A stretch of DNA of 64,000 nucleotides from positions 248,001-312,000 of the forward strand of contig JAIXMR010000007.1 in assembly GCA_025677835.1 (NCBI GenBank). The letters are read 5' to 3'. This stretch comes from Sporodiniella umbellata (taxonomy: Eukaryota; Mucoromycota; Mucoromycetes; Mucorales; Rhizopodaceae). This document shows, piece by piece, positions 29,284-40,210 of this stretch. The translations under genes were made by a program, and so were the position numbers. The number at the start of each line of letters is the position of its first letter. Position 1 is the first letter of the stretch. The notes beneath the pieces are model-generated. The model saw only the letters and a program-made list of their open reading frames with translations, had not been told where the DNA came from and searched no databases.

Positions 29284-30041
29284 TTAGGCACGAGCCTTAC
29301 CAGCCAAAAGACGGGCGTTGCGAGCTAATTGGCGAGCATTCAACTTGACAACCTTCTTATCAGTGGCACGGGGGACAACCTCTTCCTTTTCGGTGAGGAT
29401 GACTTCAATGTGAGAGGGAGAAGACATGAAGGGGTTGATTCTACCGTGAGCGCGATAGATACGGCGACGGTGCTTAGGAGCTTGGTTGACAATAACGCTC
29501 GAAACGGTGAGTTCTTCGACGTTTAAACCCTTGGCCTATTTTTTTTTTAATAAGAAAAAACTTAGTATCCGTTTTTTATGATCGAATAAAACAAATCTAT
29601 TTACTTCAGCATTGCTTTCGGCGTTTTTCAAGAGATCAAGGATGAACTTGACAGACTTGACGGGCCAACGACCTTGGGTGGTACCGAATTCGCTGGCTTG
29701 TTGGGTGCGACCGACACCGCCGTTGAATCGGCGGAAAGGAATACATTGCTTGTGTTCCTTGACGTTGTTGAGGTAGGCATAAGCCTTGCTCAATTTCATG
29801 CCTTGAACGGCAACAGCAACTTCGTGAGTGTTCTTGAACTGTTTTTTTTTTAAAAAAAAAGTTATTAACAAACGAGAGTTAACAAGGGTGGCTAATTAAC
29901 TTACGTGAACGCGAAGGTAAGAACCTCTAGACTTGGCGGCTAAATAAGAACATCAAAATCAACTTTCCATTCAGCATCTTTCTTTGTATTCTATTTCTTA
30001 CCCTTGGCTTGGTTGGCAGGAGAAGCGGCGTATCGGACCAT
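29284..30041 (-). CDS. RPL17: 60S ribosomal protein uL22 (L17)
   Basis: Large-subunit protein lining the nascent-peptide exit tunnel. Four exons (minus order): 30002-30041, 29905-29939, 29605-29838, 29284-29535; 186 residues, the usual size. Seen: [75 protein letters not shown], and the tunnel-loop region [20 protein letters not shown]. Ends in a basic tail. Codons are strongly biased to the preferred set (GGT, GTC, AAG), as in eL15 next door. Divergent from RPL15 across 875 bases. Confidence 0.97.
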
Positions 30042-30916
30042 TGTTGCTCAACAGACTGATTGATTAAACAAACAAAAAAAAAAAAATGAAGATCAGTTAA
30101 AATGGATTCGATTTTTGAATTTGAGAAAATGAGCTCTCATTCAAATGCTTCCAAAAAAAAAAAAAAAAATAGAAATCATGTATCCGTTAAGAGAAATAAC
30201 AACTTTTGATTTCTGAAAGAATAAATTCGTTTTTTCAAAAAAGGGATTCTTTTCCTTTTGGAAGCTTTGATGGTTTTCATATGATGAATTGACGATAATT
30301 ACATACTGGTAGGTTGAAAGGAAGGATTGTATGTGGGTTCTTGATCCTCCTTTGGTATATGCTTGATGGGGACTCCTAAATGAGGGAACTTGCTCATCTC
30401 TATTCCGGACCGGACATTTGACGAGGGCCCAATAAATCAAACTTGTTTTTCTATCTTTGTACCCAGCCTCCGGATTTTGCTTATAGTAAATGGTCGCTGT
30501 TGAAAAGCAAGAGGTCTTGGTAGGATGGGTGTATCAAACAAAGTATTGGAAGCAACCCCGTCCCCCTTCTCTTTAATTGCACATACATTTTAGGTAAACA
30601 GAATTGTTAGTGAGATGGATGTTGGATGATCCTCGTCGGTTTTTTTTTATTTTTATTTTTTTGCTGCTGATGGGTAATAACGCTCAACGCATTCAATATC
30701 GCTGGACAAATTGGTTGCGTTTTACAATAAACGATCACACGAAACATTCGTTACATGTAGAATGATTGAAAAAGAAATATCGACATGAAAGGACAGTTCA
30801 GCCATCTCACTTTATAGAAAATTAAGACACTGTAGCTAACGTTGATATTTTACTTTTAATATTCACTCTCTTCCAACTTCTTACTCAATCGATCTGATTA
30901 TTTCTGGAATGAAGCT
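30042..30916. promoter_or_regulatory. Bidirectional upstream region of uL22 and eL15 genes
   Basis: The two ribosomal genes start at 30041 (minus) and 30917 (plus), so the region must carry both promoters and leaders. Pyrimidine-rich leaders adjoin each start (TCTTCCAACTTCTTACTC near 30870). Poly-A tracts occur at 30071-30084 and 30151-30167. Open stretches here (30141-30440) have no protein resemblance. Confidence 0.6.
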
Positions 30917-31589
30917 ATGGGTGGTAAGGTTTTTGTAGATATAAAAAAGTGGGATATCCGATTATAACTCGATATGTATAGCCTACAAGTATCTCGAAGA
31001 ACTTGCCAGAAAGAAGCAATCCGACGTTTCTCGTTTCTTGCTTCGTGTCAGATGTTGGGAATACAGACAATTGAATGTCATTCACCGTGCTTCTCGTCCC
31101 TCTCGTCCTGATAAGGCTCGTCGTTTGGGTTACAAGGCCAAGCAAGGTTACGTTATTTACCGTATCCGTGTCCGTCGTGGTGGTCGTAAGAGACCTGCTC
31201 CCAAGGGTGCCACCTATGGTAAGCCCGTCAACGAGGGTGTTAACCAACTCAAGTACCAACGTGCCCTCCGCTCTACTGCTGAAGAACGTGTTGGCCGTAA
31301 ATGCCGTAACTTGCGTGTCTTGAACTCCTACTGGATCAACCAAGACGCCACCTACAAGTACTTTGAAGTCATCCTCGTCGATCCTTCCCACAAGGCCATC
31401 CGCAACGATGCCCGTATTAACTGGATCGCCAACCCTGTCCACAAGCGTCGTGAAGCCCGTGGCCTCACCGCTGTCGGTAAGAAGTCTCGCGGTCACCAAA
31501 AGGGTCACCGTTTCAACAACACCAAGGGTTCTGGTCGTCGTGCCACCTGGAAGCGTCGCAACACCCTCTCTCTCCGTCGTTACCGTTAA
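30917..31589 (+). CDS. RPL15: 60S ribosomal protein eL15 (L15)
   Basis: Eukaryote/archaea-specific large-subunit protein. Two exons: a 7-base first coding exon (ATG GGT G, 30917-30923) and 30982-31589; 204 residues, exactly the family length. Seen: [20 protein letters not shown], the very conserved [69 protein letters not shown] and terminal NTLSLRRYR. The tiny first exon is supported by conservation of MGAYKY. Extreme codon bias marks high expression. Confidence 0.97.
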
Positions 31590-31729
31590 ATTGTTTCATG
31601 CGATTGCTGATCTCATGCGTGTGCATGTCAATAAAACATGTAGTTTTTTTACATTCATAAAAAAATCAGTCTGAAATGCTTTATTTTTACTCTAAAATTT
31701 TAAAAAACAAAGCACAAGTATACAATTGC

Positions 31730-33390
31730 CTATGCGTCTCGAGCATCAGGCTTACTATTGTGAATTGGGGACGGTTCATGAGTATTGTGACCATAGACAT
31801 AAGCATCGTGCGACGCCATGCCGGTGCTATAGTTGTCGTTAAAGTGCTGTTGAGCTGGGTAGGGTTGTGTGTAAGGTTGTTGTTGTCCATAATACATATA
31901 GTCGTTGTGTCCCGCTTGGCTTCCTTCATGTCCCTGGTAATATCCAGTTTCTTGGTTATAAGCATCATGATGGTATACATCTTGGTGATAGGGATCCTGG
32001 CCATGGTAGTAATAAGCATCTTGACGTGCAGATACAGGTTCTTCATAATCTGAGTAGACTGCTGTAGTCTGAGGTAAAGTAGGTGAGGTATATGCTTGTG
32101 TCATAGGGGAAGCAACTGTGGCAGCAGATGCTGTCGCGCCTCCTAACCCTACTCCCACAGCACTCATATTGTTATTTTGATTACTCCATGGATCTGGATT
32201 ACGGCTGAACATGTTGGATATCCGTTTCGATTTAGGCTCGTTATTGCGTTTTGTTTTTCTAATAAAAAAGAACAATAGACCAGCTATAGATACATCTATG
32301 AGTTTCCGACACTTTCTAAAATCTTTGCTTACCCAATACTGCTATGCCAACCAAACCACCTACAATACCGCCAACAATTGTGTTCTTGTTCGGAGAACTT
32401 GATGAGGGGCTGCTAACTTTGTACAATTTGTTTAGTAAGCAACAACTAAACTGTCAGGACTATCTACCATCTGAAGCTGAAGGCGTGGATCCAGGTGCTG
32501 AGGAAGACATAATCGTATTCACCGACGTGCTGGTTATTTGAGGAAGGACTGTAGAGGCGATAGATGACGAACCTAATTGGCTAGACGTAGAAGAAGGTAT
32601 ACTAGAGCTTACTGCTGAGCTGGTTGACGACGTAACACGACTGGGTTCTACTGATGAAGAAGCGAGTGTACTGGTAGTGCTTACCGGTACAGATGAAGAG
32701 GGTGTTTCTGTTATAGAGGTAGTTATACTTAGTGTGCTGGATGTAGTTGTTGATGTAATTGTGCTCGTACCTGAAATAGTAGTAGCTGGGGTAGTAGTTA
32801 CAGTAGTAGTTGGATCTGTAGTACTAGTCGTTTGTGAAGTACTGGGGCGCGTAGTTGGCTCAGTAGTAGTGGTTTTCGCCAATGTAGTGGTCGGAGTAGT
32901 AGTTGCTACAGCCTCTGTGGTTTGAGAGGCGGTAGTTGTTTTGGCGTCTGTAGTGGCTTGTGTGTCTCGTGTAGAAGCCTGTGTTTCTGTGGCAGTTTGT
33001 GCTACATCTTTTGTAGTGTCCTGAGCAGTAACAGGCTCCTCATTAGCTCCTGGTACTCCTGCTACTGCTTTTTTTGTGGTTGGCTTAATAGATGCTTTTG
33101 CTTGATTGTCTGTTGTCGAGGTAGTACTTGAAACATTTGAAACTGTTTCAGTCTCAGAATGGGCACTATCGGATGGTGCAAGATCCGCTCTACGGACCAA
33201 ATTACTATTCAAATGCTAAGCGATTTTAGTAACAAAATAATAGTCCACATTGAAAATATACCTTGGCCGATTTATTTTCTGAAATATGATTGGCGTAACT
33301 GTTTTCCTCGTTTCTTTCAATTATAGATTCAATGAATTGAAAGTTTGTGCTACGGCGTACTCTGTTATTTAAAAAAAAATGATTGGACAT
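31730..33390 (-). CDS. Mid2-like Ser/Thr-rich single-pass membrane protein
   Basis: Four exons (minus order): 33262-33390, 32468-33215, 32333-32416, 31730-32283; 504 residues. Layout: about 60 N-terminal residues with basic pairs (NRVRRS, NLVRRAD), then about 230 residues very rich in Thr and Ser (for example TTTPTTTLAKTTTTEPTT), expected to be heavily O-mannosylated. Next is one transmembrane helix NTIVGGIVGGLVGIAVLAG followed by a basic stop-transfer (IRKTKR). A cytoplasmic tail of about 180 residues is rich in Tyr, Gln and His (YYYHGQDPYHQ, YYGQQQPYTQPYP). This matches the architecture of cell-wall stress sensors of the Mid2/Wsc kind, without sequence identity proof. The ATG at 33390 opens a first exon that joins well but encodes no classic signal peptide, so the 5' end could be incomplete. 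Confidence 0.8.
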
Positions 33391-36147
33391 CTCAGACTAG
33401 CTACAGCTGTAAAGGGAATGTAAAGAGGGGATAATAAAAAAGAAAGCGAAAGAGGTTTAAAGAAAGAAAAGGAGTATGAAGTTGAAAAAAAAAAGCTATT
33501 TAAATAAAAAAGAACCGTGTAGCGGAGCTGTTTAGTGTCTAAATAAATAGTCTTGATAAGAGCTAATAAAAATAATGATTCATACAAAGAAAGGCCAAAT
33601 AAGTATATATATATTAACTACTTTGATTGCCACGAAGAAATTTATACTAACCAGTAGACCTAATGGACTCTACCAAAAAAAAAAAGATAGTCAGAGAAAG
33701 TATAGAATATATGTTGCACACAGATGATTAGTTTTAATACTAACTATCCACTCCGAGTTTAGCAAATTCGAAGCCTTTTAAAGCAATGTAAACCATTGAA
33801 TAAAGCAATGAGCCAAAGCTGGCTATAGGAAAAAGCTGGTATCACACTAATTGTTGATTATATTCACCTTTATCAAGAATCATCACAGAATGAAAAAGGA
33901 GAGTGCTTCTTTTTTATACTACTCATTTCAAAGCACTACAAACGATTGTGCAAGTAGAAAAAAATATACAATTTTAGATAAAGGCTTTTATCTACAAAGG
34001 TTTTATTCAAAAGGCTCTTAGGCTCATCTGTCGAAAAACTCATTTGATAGCACACATAATAGGAGTCAATGACGGATATGGTATTGGCGTGTAGCTCCTT
34101 GATCGTAACCGCAGAAACCACATTGTTTACTAGCTTTTACCCCTTCAAAACCCATACTTAGTACTGACAGCTATTTGTCCGGCACACCCATTTTCATTGT
34201 CTTTATCCTATCTTTTTTCATAGAAAATTTAACTTCTTTTGAACAAATCACTTTCAAATAAAAAAAAGGTACGCTTCAATACGTTACTTCAAAAAAAAAA
34301 AACTCTTGAGGGAGGCTCAAGTTCTCTAATCTTAAACGTGCATTATTGTGTGTGACCGGTTAATTGTAATTCCAAAAAGTGGCCAGATGGCACCAGAATC
34401 GCTGCAAAGAATCAGTAGTTCTTTGCCACGGGCGAGCCGCAATATCATTCAAGTATCAGGAACAATCGTTGAAGGATAAATCACCATTTACAACAATGTT
34501 CAGAGTTGACGGTGATCTTCATAAAGTCAAACAGAGAGAAGTGTATACACCGATAGCAGTTCTCAAACACCTGAGAATTAGACTAATTACCCACTACAGC
34601 TATTCCTTTCTTGGAACAACAGATGCGAAGAGCCCGAAAGTATACCAGATCCAATATCTGCTCTGGGTCTGGCCCTAAATTTGCAAAGTGATCGGTTGAG
34701 CTAGTGTTAAATAGTATCAAGTTGTAGAGAGCATAAGAATCGGCAAAGAAGCCACCCGAAGAACACGGCGGAAGGCATTCTATGAAATTTAGAGATACTC
34801 GAACATGAAACAAAGTTGGAATACTTCTGGGTCGTATTAACGACTTGATAACATGACGTTCTTGACATTTTTGTTTTATTTTTTGGAAAATAGACTTTCA
34901 AAAACAAAAAGGCGGTTTAGTACTTCTTTTTTGATCTGCAGTTTTGTATTGATAATTCGAGTTATCCCTTTGTTGTGGTTTTGTTTATATATGACGAGTT
35001 TTGATCTTTCACAAAAATTGCTGTACAACCTGTTTTTATAATTGTTCTTTTGTTTGGGTGTCAGTGTTTCTGATATGGTTTTTGAAACTTTATTTTTTAA
35101 GGTTTTACAGTATCACTCCATGAACTTTGGTTGATTTATCCTTTTTTTTAAAAAAAAGGGTATAAGCCTAGGTTTAGTATACTTGATCTTCAATTTCTGA
35201 TTCAGTTTCAGTAACAAAACCTTTTTTTTTTTTTTCAATTTATAGGCGAACATAAATATAGAGTGGTTTGGTCCTGGTTGTAACAATTATTTTATAAATT
35301 TAGAATAAACTTTATGTTTCTTTTTCTGGTAGATACCTTGGTTTGTTTGATTCAATTCCTTTTAATAAAATCTTTTACAGGTCATCCTTTAAATCAAACA
35401 AATTTCCCTTTTACTAGGGCATAAGATTGGCATTGTCTATCAGTTTTTTCTTCCATACAGTTCTGTATTGGCTTTTTCTTTTTTGCAACTTGACGCAATC
35501 AATATTAAAAAGTGAATTTCAAATTCAGCTAATGCTGCAAAAGATTGCTTCTTGAGAACACAACCTATTCCATTAAAAACTGTCGAAATACCATACTCTC
35601 TAATTATTCAAGTAGCAAAGTTTGAGCCGTGTTAATTCTTTTATAAAGAAATTATAGCTTCAATTCTATCAAATCGAGGTTCGAAAGTCTATATTTTAAT
35701 AATGGCACCTTCCATCCTTCAACGTCACTGTTTTGTTTGCTTTTTGGCCTTTTTTTTTTTTTATATTTAGCAAAGTAGAGAGCAAAAATAAGATCCGGTG
35801 TTTTACTGAGAAAGGTTCGAGTGTCATTGTTGGTGTTTAAAAGTTGCACCTGGATCTCAAGCAGCCAGTAAAAACCTAAGACTTTAGTACCACAGGGGCT
35901 TCATGTGGTGCTTTTCATACGGGCTATCGCAGGATTGCAACACTTAAGGCCTTTATAAATTTTCGATGGATTTGTGTTTGTTGTAAATAGTAGTAAACAG
36001 ACTATAGTGTGTATATTCAAGAAGCGAAAAGAATTAATCGTTATTTTGAGCAAAACGTGAAGAGCGCATATACCCCTTTTTCTTTCAGCCAACTTTGTTT
36101 TTGTTCTCTGTTTCTTTTTTTTTAACAGTCATTTGCCATACTCGGTT
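33391..36147. other. Gene-poor region, about 2.75 kb
   Basis: No gene assigned. On the minus strand at 33745-33795 an ATG opens 17 codons followed by a GTTAGT donor-like site. Possible further exons at about 33640-33660 and 33500-33565 can be joined but resemble nothing known. Around 34380-34810 both strands have open stretches without ATG that look like decayed coding DNA. The rest is AT-rich, with TATATATATA at 33605. Confidence 0.5.
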
Positions 36148-37565
36148 ATGAATAGTAATCTTTATGTTGTATTCCACCAGGTAATGTTCTTGCTTACGGG
36201 CCTGGGTACAACATTAGGAACCCAGTGGATTTTTTATCATGGTGCAGCAAGTAAGAACATGAGAATTAAGTTTAATCATCGAGTAACATTTGCTCTCAGC
36301 CGGTAACAGTTACTTGACTCAATTGACGCAATACGTGGGAATGATGTTGGTAGGATTACTTATCCCTACTCTTAAAAAGAGAAAAGAGAAAAGTTACAAA
36401 AAAATTCCTCAGGAAGAAAACGAGACGATCCAAATGGTACTAGAAAATTTATATTTTTCTATCTTTACTTATTTTTTAAAGTCTCCTATAAATTCAGAAG
36501 AAGCCAAGGATGGTGGTTTCCAAGAGGGGCCTATCAACCACATATCAATTATAAAACTTACTTTTTTAGACATCGTTGCTAACTTTAGTATAACATGGGG
36601 GTTTTCGGTGATTGGGAGTGGGGTAACGAAAACAGATAGATTCAGACAGTTTCTAACAGTTGTAGATGTACCAAGTGATTTATAGCAGTGTCGTTATATG
36701 GTGCGCGATTCTTACATTTCTACTTATGAACAGAAAACTGAACTACATGCAGTGGCTTGCAATATTCGGTACAAGTGCGGGTTTGGCTTTCAGTTCTCTA
36801 GATTCTATGAACGGTGGAGGATGTGAGTTAACAAGAGCAGAATCAGTAGATGATACTAAGCTCTGTTCTGTTAGCCGGAGGTGGAAAACTTATGTTGGGC
36901 AACCTGATGACTTTGATTGGAACATTTCTTTATGGTAAAAAAAAAAAAGGCGAACAAAAAGTACCTTCGCGATAATGTCTCACAAAGTATATCTAGCATG
37001 CCTTTATGTATACTCGGACTACATCATTTCTCAAACCAACCCACCACCACTTCCAGCCAGAGTATGTTTTTATTCTGGAGTTTACAATGTGATTTTTGCT
37101 GCATTTTGGATTGGAATATACACAGTGCCAAGGTGGGATGAAGTAGTGAACTTAACAGCACAAACAACGTTTGCCTCAGTTACACAAATATATATATTAG
37201 TGACCATATTCAATGCTTTACACTCCTGGAACTATTATGAATTAATTGAAAATACAGGAAACGTAAGAAATGGAGCCCCGCTTGAATTTGTATTCACTGT
37301 TGATGTACTGTAGGTTGCCACTGGAATATTGCAAAGTGTAAGAGCTGTTTGCATTTATTTGATAAGTAGTGCTATGTACTGTAATTCGGACCCTGTACAG
37401 TGTAAGTCTGGTTTCGGCTCAACATTTCACCATTCTCAAAAAAAAAAAAACATATATGTAGGCTTCACAGCATATAAAGGTTTAGGCTCAGCTTTGGTAC
37501 TCGGAAGTGTGTTTATGTTTACTGTTGGAAGTGCAAAGGTTACTAAAAGCGCTATAAAAGAATAG
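36148..37565 (+). CDS. SLC35-like (drug/metabolite superfamily) membrane transporter
   Basis: Eight exons: 36148-36250, 36300-36436, 36482-36622, 36666-36822, 36875-36934, 36997-37262, 37314-37401, 37462-37565; 351 residues with about ten hydrophobic segments. Seen: MFLLTGLGTTLGTQWIFYHG at the start, YQVIYSSVVIWCAILTFLLM, KLNYMQWLAIFGTSAGLAFS, a glycine-rich loop (MNGGGSGGGKLMLG), LMTLIGTFLYACLYVYSDYI, and the end AYKGLGSALVLGSVFMFTVGS. The order of helices and the MNRKLNYMQWLAI pattern fit solute-carrier family 35 / EamA-type transporters such as SLC35F6 relatives. Substrate cannot be predicted. All eight exons are needed to keep the frame. Its stop is only 10 bases from the stop of the converging BRL1 gene. 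Confidence 0.8.
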
Positions 37566-37575
37566 ATATCTGGTT

Positions 37576-38609
37576 TTATTCTAGTAAAAGTTTCTTGCAT
37601 TCTGGAGCCTGTATTGTTTTTTGAGGCCTTTCTTGATTTTTTTCCTTTGGCCTTGTTATCGCACTTGTAATTGACCAAAGCAAACCAATTAGTGTAATAA
37701 CACTTAAACACTATGCGATAACAATCAGTGTTTAATAGGGCCTAATTATTCTACTTACTGTTGCTTTTAAAGTTATATTGTCAGAAAAAGCATTAATTAT
37801 CCCTGCAAGCGTTTCTGCAAAGATCTTCGATTTGCTGATTGTCGATGGACGAAACATACAATCTTCCCAGTCCCGACAAGAGGTTTTAAGTGCTGGACGT
37901 ATTATCTCAGACGCACATTCGTTGATTTTGTATTCTTGCTGGCAAAGTAATTGTCTGTTCAGCTCATCAGACTCATATTCGATTATTTTGGATGCGACGT
38001 CCTGTCGAATAAATTGCGTAAACTCAACAAAAAGATATAGCAAGATCGAAAATGCTATACTACTAAAACCGATCTTAATCAATCCCATTAGGTAATAAAG
38101 ATTGCTATGTTTCTCAGCTAGTGGGTCTACGGGCGGTATGGGGGCTTGGTTATAAATAAAAGTGGGTGTATGGTGATTGTATGCGTGGTGTTGATGTATT
38201 GAGGTTGGAGAGGATGGTTCGGTTATGTTTGGTTCAGTGACCTCAACGGCTTCCGTGGTTTGTGTTGTAGCCGCAATGGCAGTGAGAGGCTCTTCTACTA
38301 ATGAAGTTGGAGACGAATGACTCTAAAAAATAAAACATTGAGCCCTGGTTTTAAACAGGTTCGATTTACTTTTTTATCTGATTTCTTTTCCTCTTTTTCA
38401 ACGAGACTAAAAGAGCTGATCAGGCTACATACAGAATCAGCGCTTTCTTGAGAATCAAATATTGATTTTGAAAAGAGTTGTGTAGAATTAAAAGGGTTTT
38501 GTTTTTTGAAGCATGGTTGCGAACTCAAAAACGAGCTTGTACTAAAACTCGACTGTAATTGAGGATGTGTGTACTCAAATTCCATTGCATCAGAATCGTC
38601 GTAGTACAT
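37576..38609 (-). CDS. Brl1/Brr6-family nuclear envelope membrane protein
   Basis: Acts in nuclear pore complex assembly and nuclear-envelope lipid homeostasis. Three exons (minus order): 38370-38609, 37759-38322, 37576-37710; 312 residues. A Ser/Gln/His-rich N-terminal half of about 150 residues leads to a first transmembrane helix (IGFSSIAFSILLYLFVEF). The conserved lumenal domain follows with its four-cysteine pattern: CQQEYKINECASEIIRPALK, then CRDWEDCM, and the hallmark AETLAGIINAF. A second helix (CLSVITLIGLLWSITSAI) appears only if the 37711-37758 intron (donor GTAAGT, acceptor CATAG) is removed; the unspliced frame stops after eight codons. Two flanking helices are what the family has, which supports the splice. 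The start is the first ATG of the open frame, at 38609. Confidence 0.88.
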
Positions 38610-38753
38610 CGTTAGCCACCTAATAATATGTTTAATGAGAGAAAAAAAAGTGAAAATTCGAGTCAACAATTAAAGTGACTTAACAATATTTCAGGAAAAT
38701 CATTTCTCCTCCCCTGTATTTTTTCTCCATTGTTCATCCCTACATTGTCAAAC

Positions 38754-40145
38754 ATGTTCAGGAGCGGTGCCAGCAAAAACTTGGGTAAAACAAACGAAAA
38801 ACCAACACAAGTTCTTCAAAGCTAACGCGTAAAAGCTCAAATGACTAGGTCCTTTAGAGCACCAGCCTTATTGTATGTCATTCGGAAAAAAAAACATTTG
38901 CACACGTTTTTTAAAAAGTCTATAAAATAGAGCTCATAAACAACGTTTATATGCAACAACGAGAGTAACTATTGGAAACAGTAGCTGGAGATATAAAGCT
39001 GCCATCGCAGCTAGTGCAACAGTGGCTCTTAGTTTTTTAGGAGCCAATAAGGTACTGAATTTGCTTCGAACTATTGACTTATTTTCCATTTGTAGGCTTA
39101 TTGTGATGCTGTTGCTGATGATAAACAGCGTGTAAGTATCAAAATGTTTTAAAAACTGAAATAATAATCAGATGACGTACAGAGAGCCGAAGGCCCTATC
39201 ACTGATAAGGATCCTATGCGTTTGCGTATGGAAGCTTTTATTAAAGGACTCCAAAACCGTATTGTTTCTGAAATCGAACAACTGGACGGCAAACAATTCA
39301 CAAGAACAGCATGGGAAAGACCAGAAGGCGGAGAAGGTATTACCTGTGTTCTTCAAGACGGAAACGTATTTGAGAAGGCAGGTGTGGGCATTTCTGTTGT
39401 GTATGGTGAATTGCCCAAGGCTGCTGTAGAACAAATGCGACATGATCGCGGCAAAGACATCTCAGCCGATGGACCTGTGCCCTTTTTTGCAGCCGGTATA
39501 TCGCTTGTTATTCACCCTCACAACCCAAATGCGCCTACTGTGCACTTGAATTATCGTTATTTTGAAATCGAAAACCCTGATGGAACACCTAAGATGTGGT
39601 GGTTTGGGGGTGGATCTGATTTGACACCTGCATATCTTTATGAAGAAGATGCTATTCACTTTCATCAAGTCCTTAAAGATGGCTGTGACAAATATGACAA
39701 GAAATACTATGGTCAATTCAAGCAATGGTGCGACAAATACTTTTTTATCAAGCATCGCGGCGAAGCGCGTGGTGTGGGAGGTGTCTTTTTTGACGATTTA
39801 GACGATAAGCCTGCAGATGAAATCTTTGGCTTTGTGAAAGAAATGGGTAACAAGTTTACTGCGTCTTATATCCCCATTATGAAGAAGAGAATGAACATGA
39901 AGTTTACACCAGAAATGAAAGAATGGCAACAAATTCGTCGTGGAAGATATGTTGAATTCAACCTTGTTTGGGACAGAGGTACAAAGTTCGGCCTTCAGAC
40001 ACCAGGAGCTCGTATTGAAGCTATTTTAATGTCTTTACCGCTCACGTCTCGCTGGGAATACATGCGAGAACCTGAAGAGGGATCCAAAGAAGAAGATTTA
40101 CAAGAGGTATTGAAGAACCCCAGAGACTGGGTTCCTCTTGATTAA
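38754..40145 (+). CDS. HEM13: Coproporphyrinogen III oxidase (oxygen-dependent)
   Basis: Converts coproporphyrinogen III to protoporphyrinogen IX in heme synthesis, using O2. Four exons: 38754-38784, 38933-39051, 39096-39131, 39183-40145; 382 residues. The N-terminus ([10 protein letters not shown], then [16 protein letters not shown] and a hydrophobic [18 protein letters not shown]) looks like a mitochondrial presequence plus sorting helix, as in intermembrane-space forms, whereas the yeast enzyme is cytosolic. Core motifs: [98 protein letters not shown]. The first intron is inferred: the mature frame has no upstream ATG, and only the acceptor TAGAG (38932) joins the ATG at 38754. The short gap (144 bases) to BRL1 is a divergent promoter. 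Confidence 0.93.
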
Positions 40146-40210
40146 AAACATGTTTATTTGAAAACGAAAAAAAAAAGTAAAAACAAAAACAAAAATAGAA
40201 AATAAACGGA

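Noticed and set aside
30915..31508. 197-codon open frame antisense to eL15
   Set aside because: A shadow of the strongly biased ribosomal codons; composition (Thr/Val/Leu repeats) follows from the opposite strand.
34379..34813. Open stretches on both strands
   Set aside because: No ATG at the head and no family match. Possibly decayed coding DNA, but too weak to annotate.
35679..35830. GGTTCGA words resembling a tRNA B-box
   Set aside because: No matching A-box, acceptor stem or cloverleaf nearby; the same word elsewhere (38358, 63762) also lacks tRNA context.
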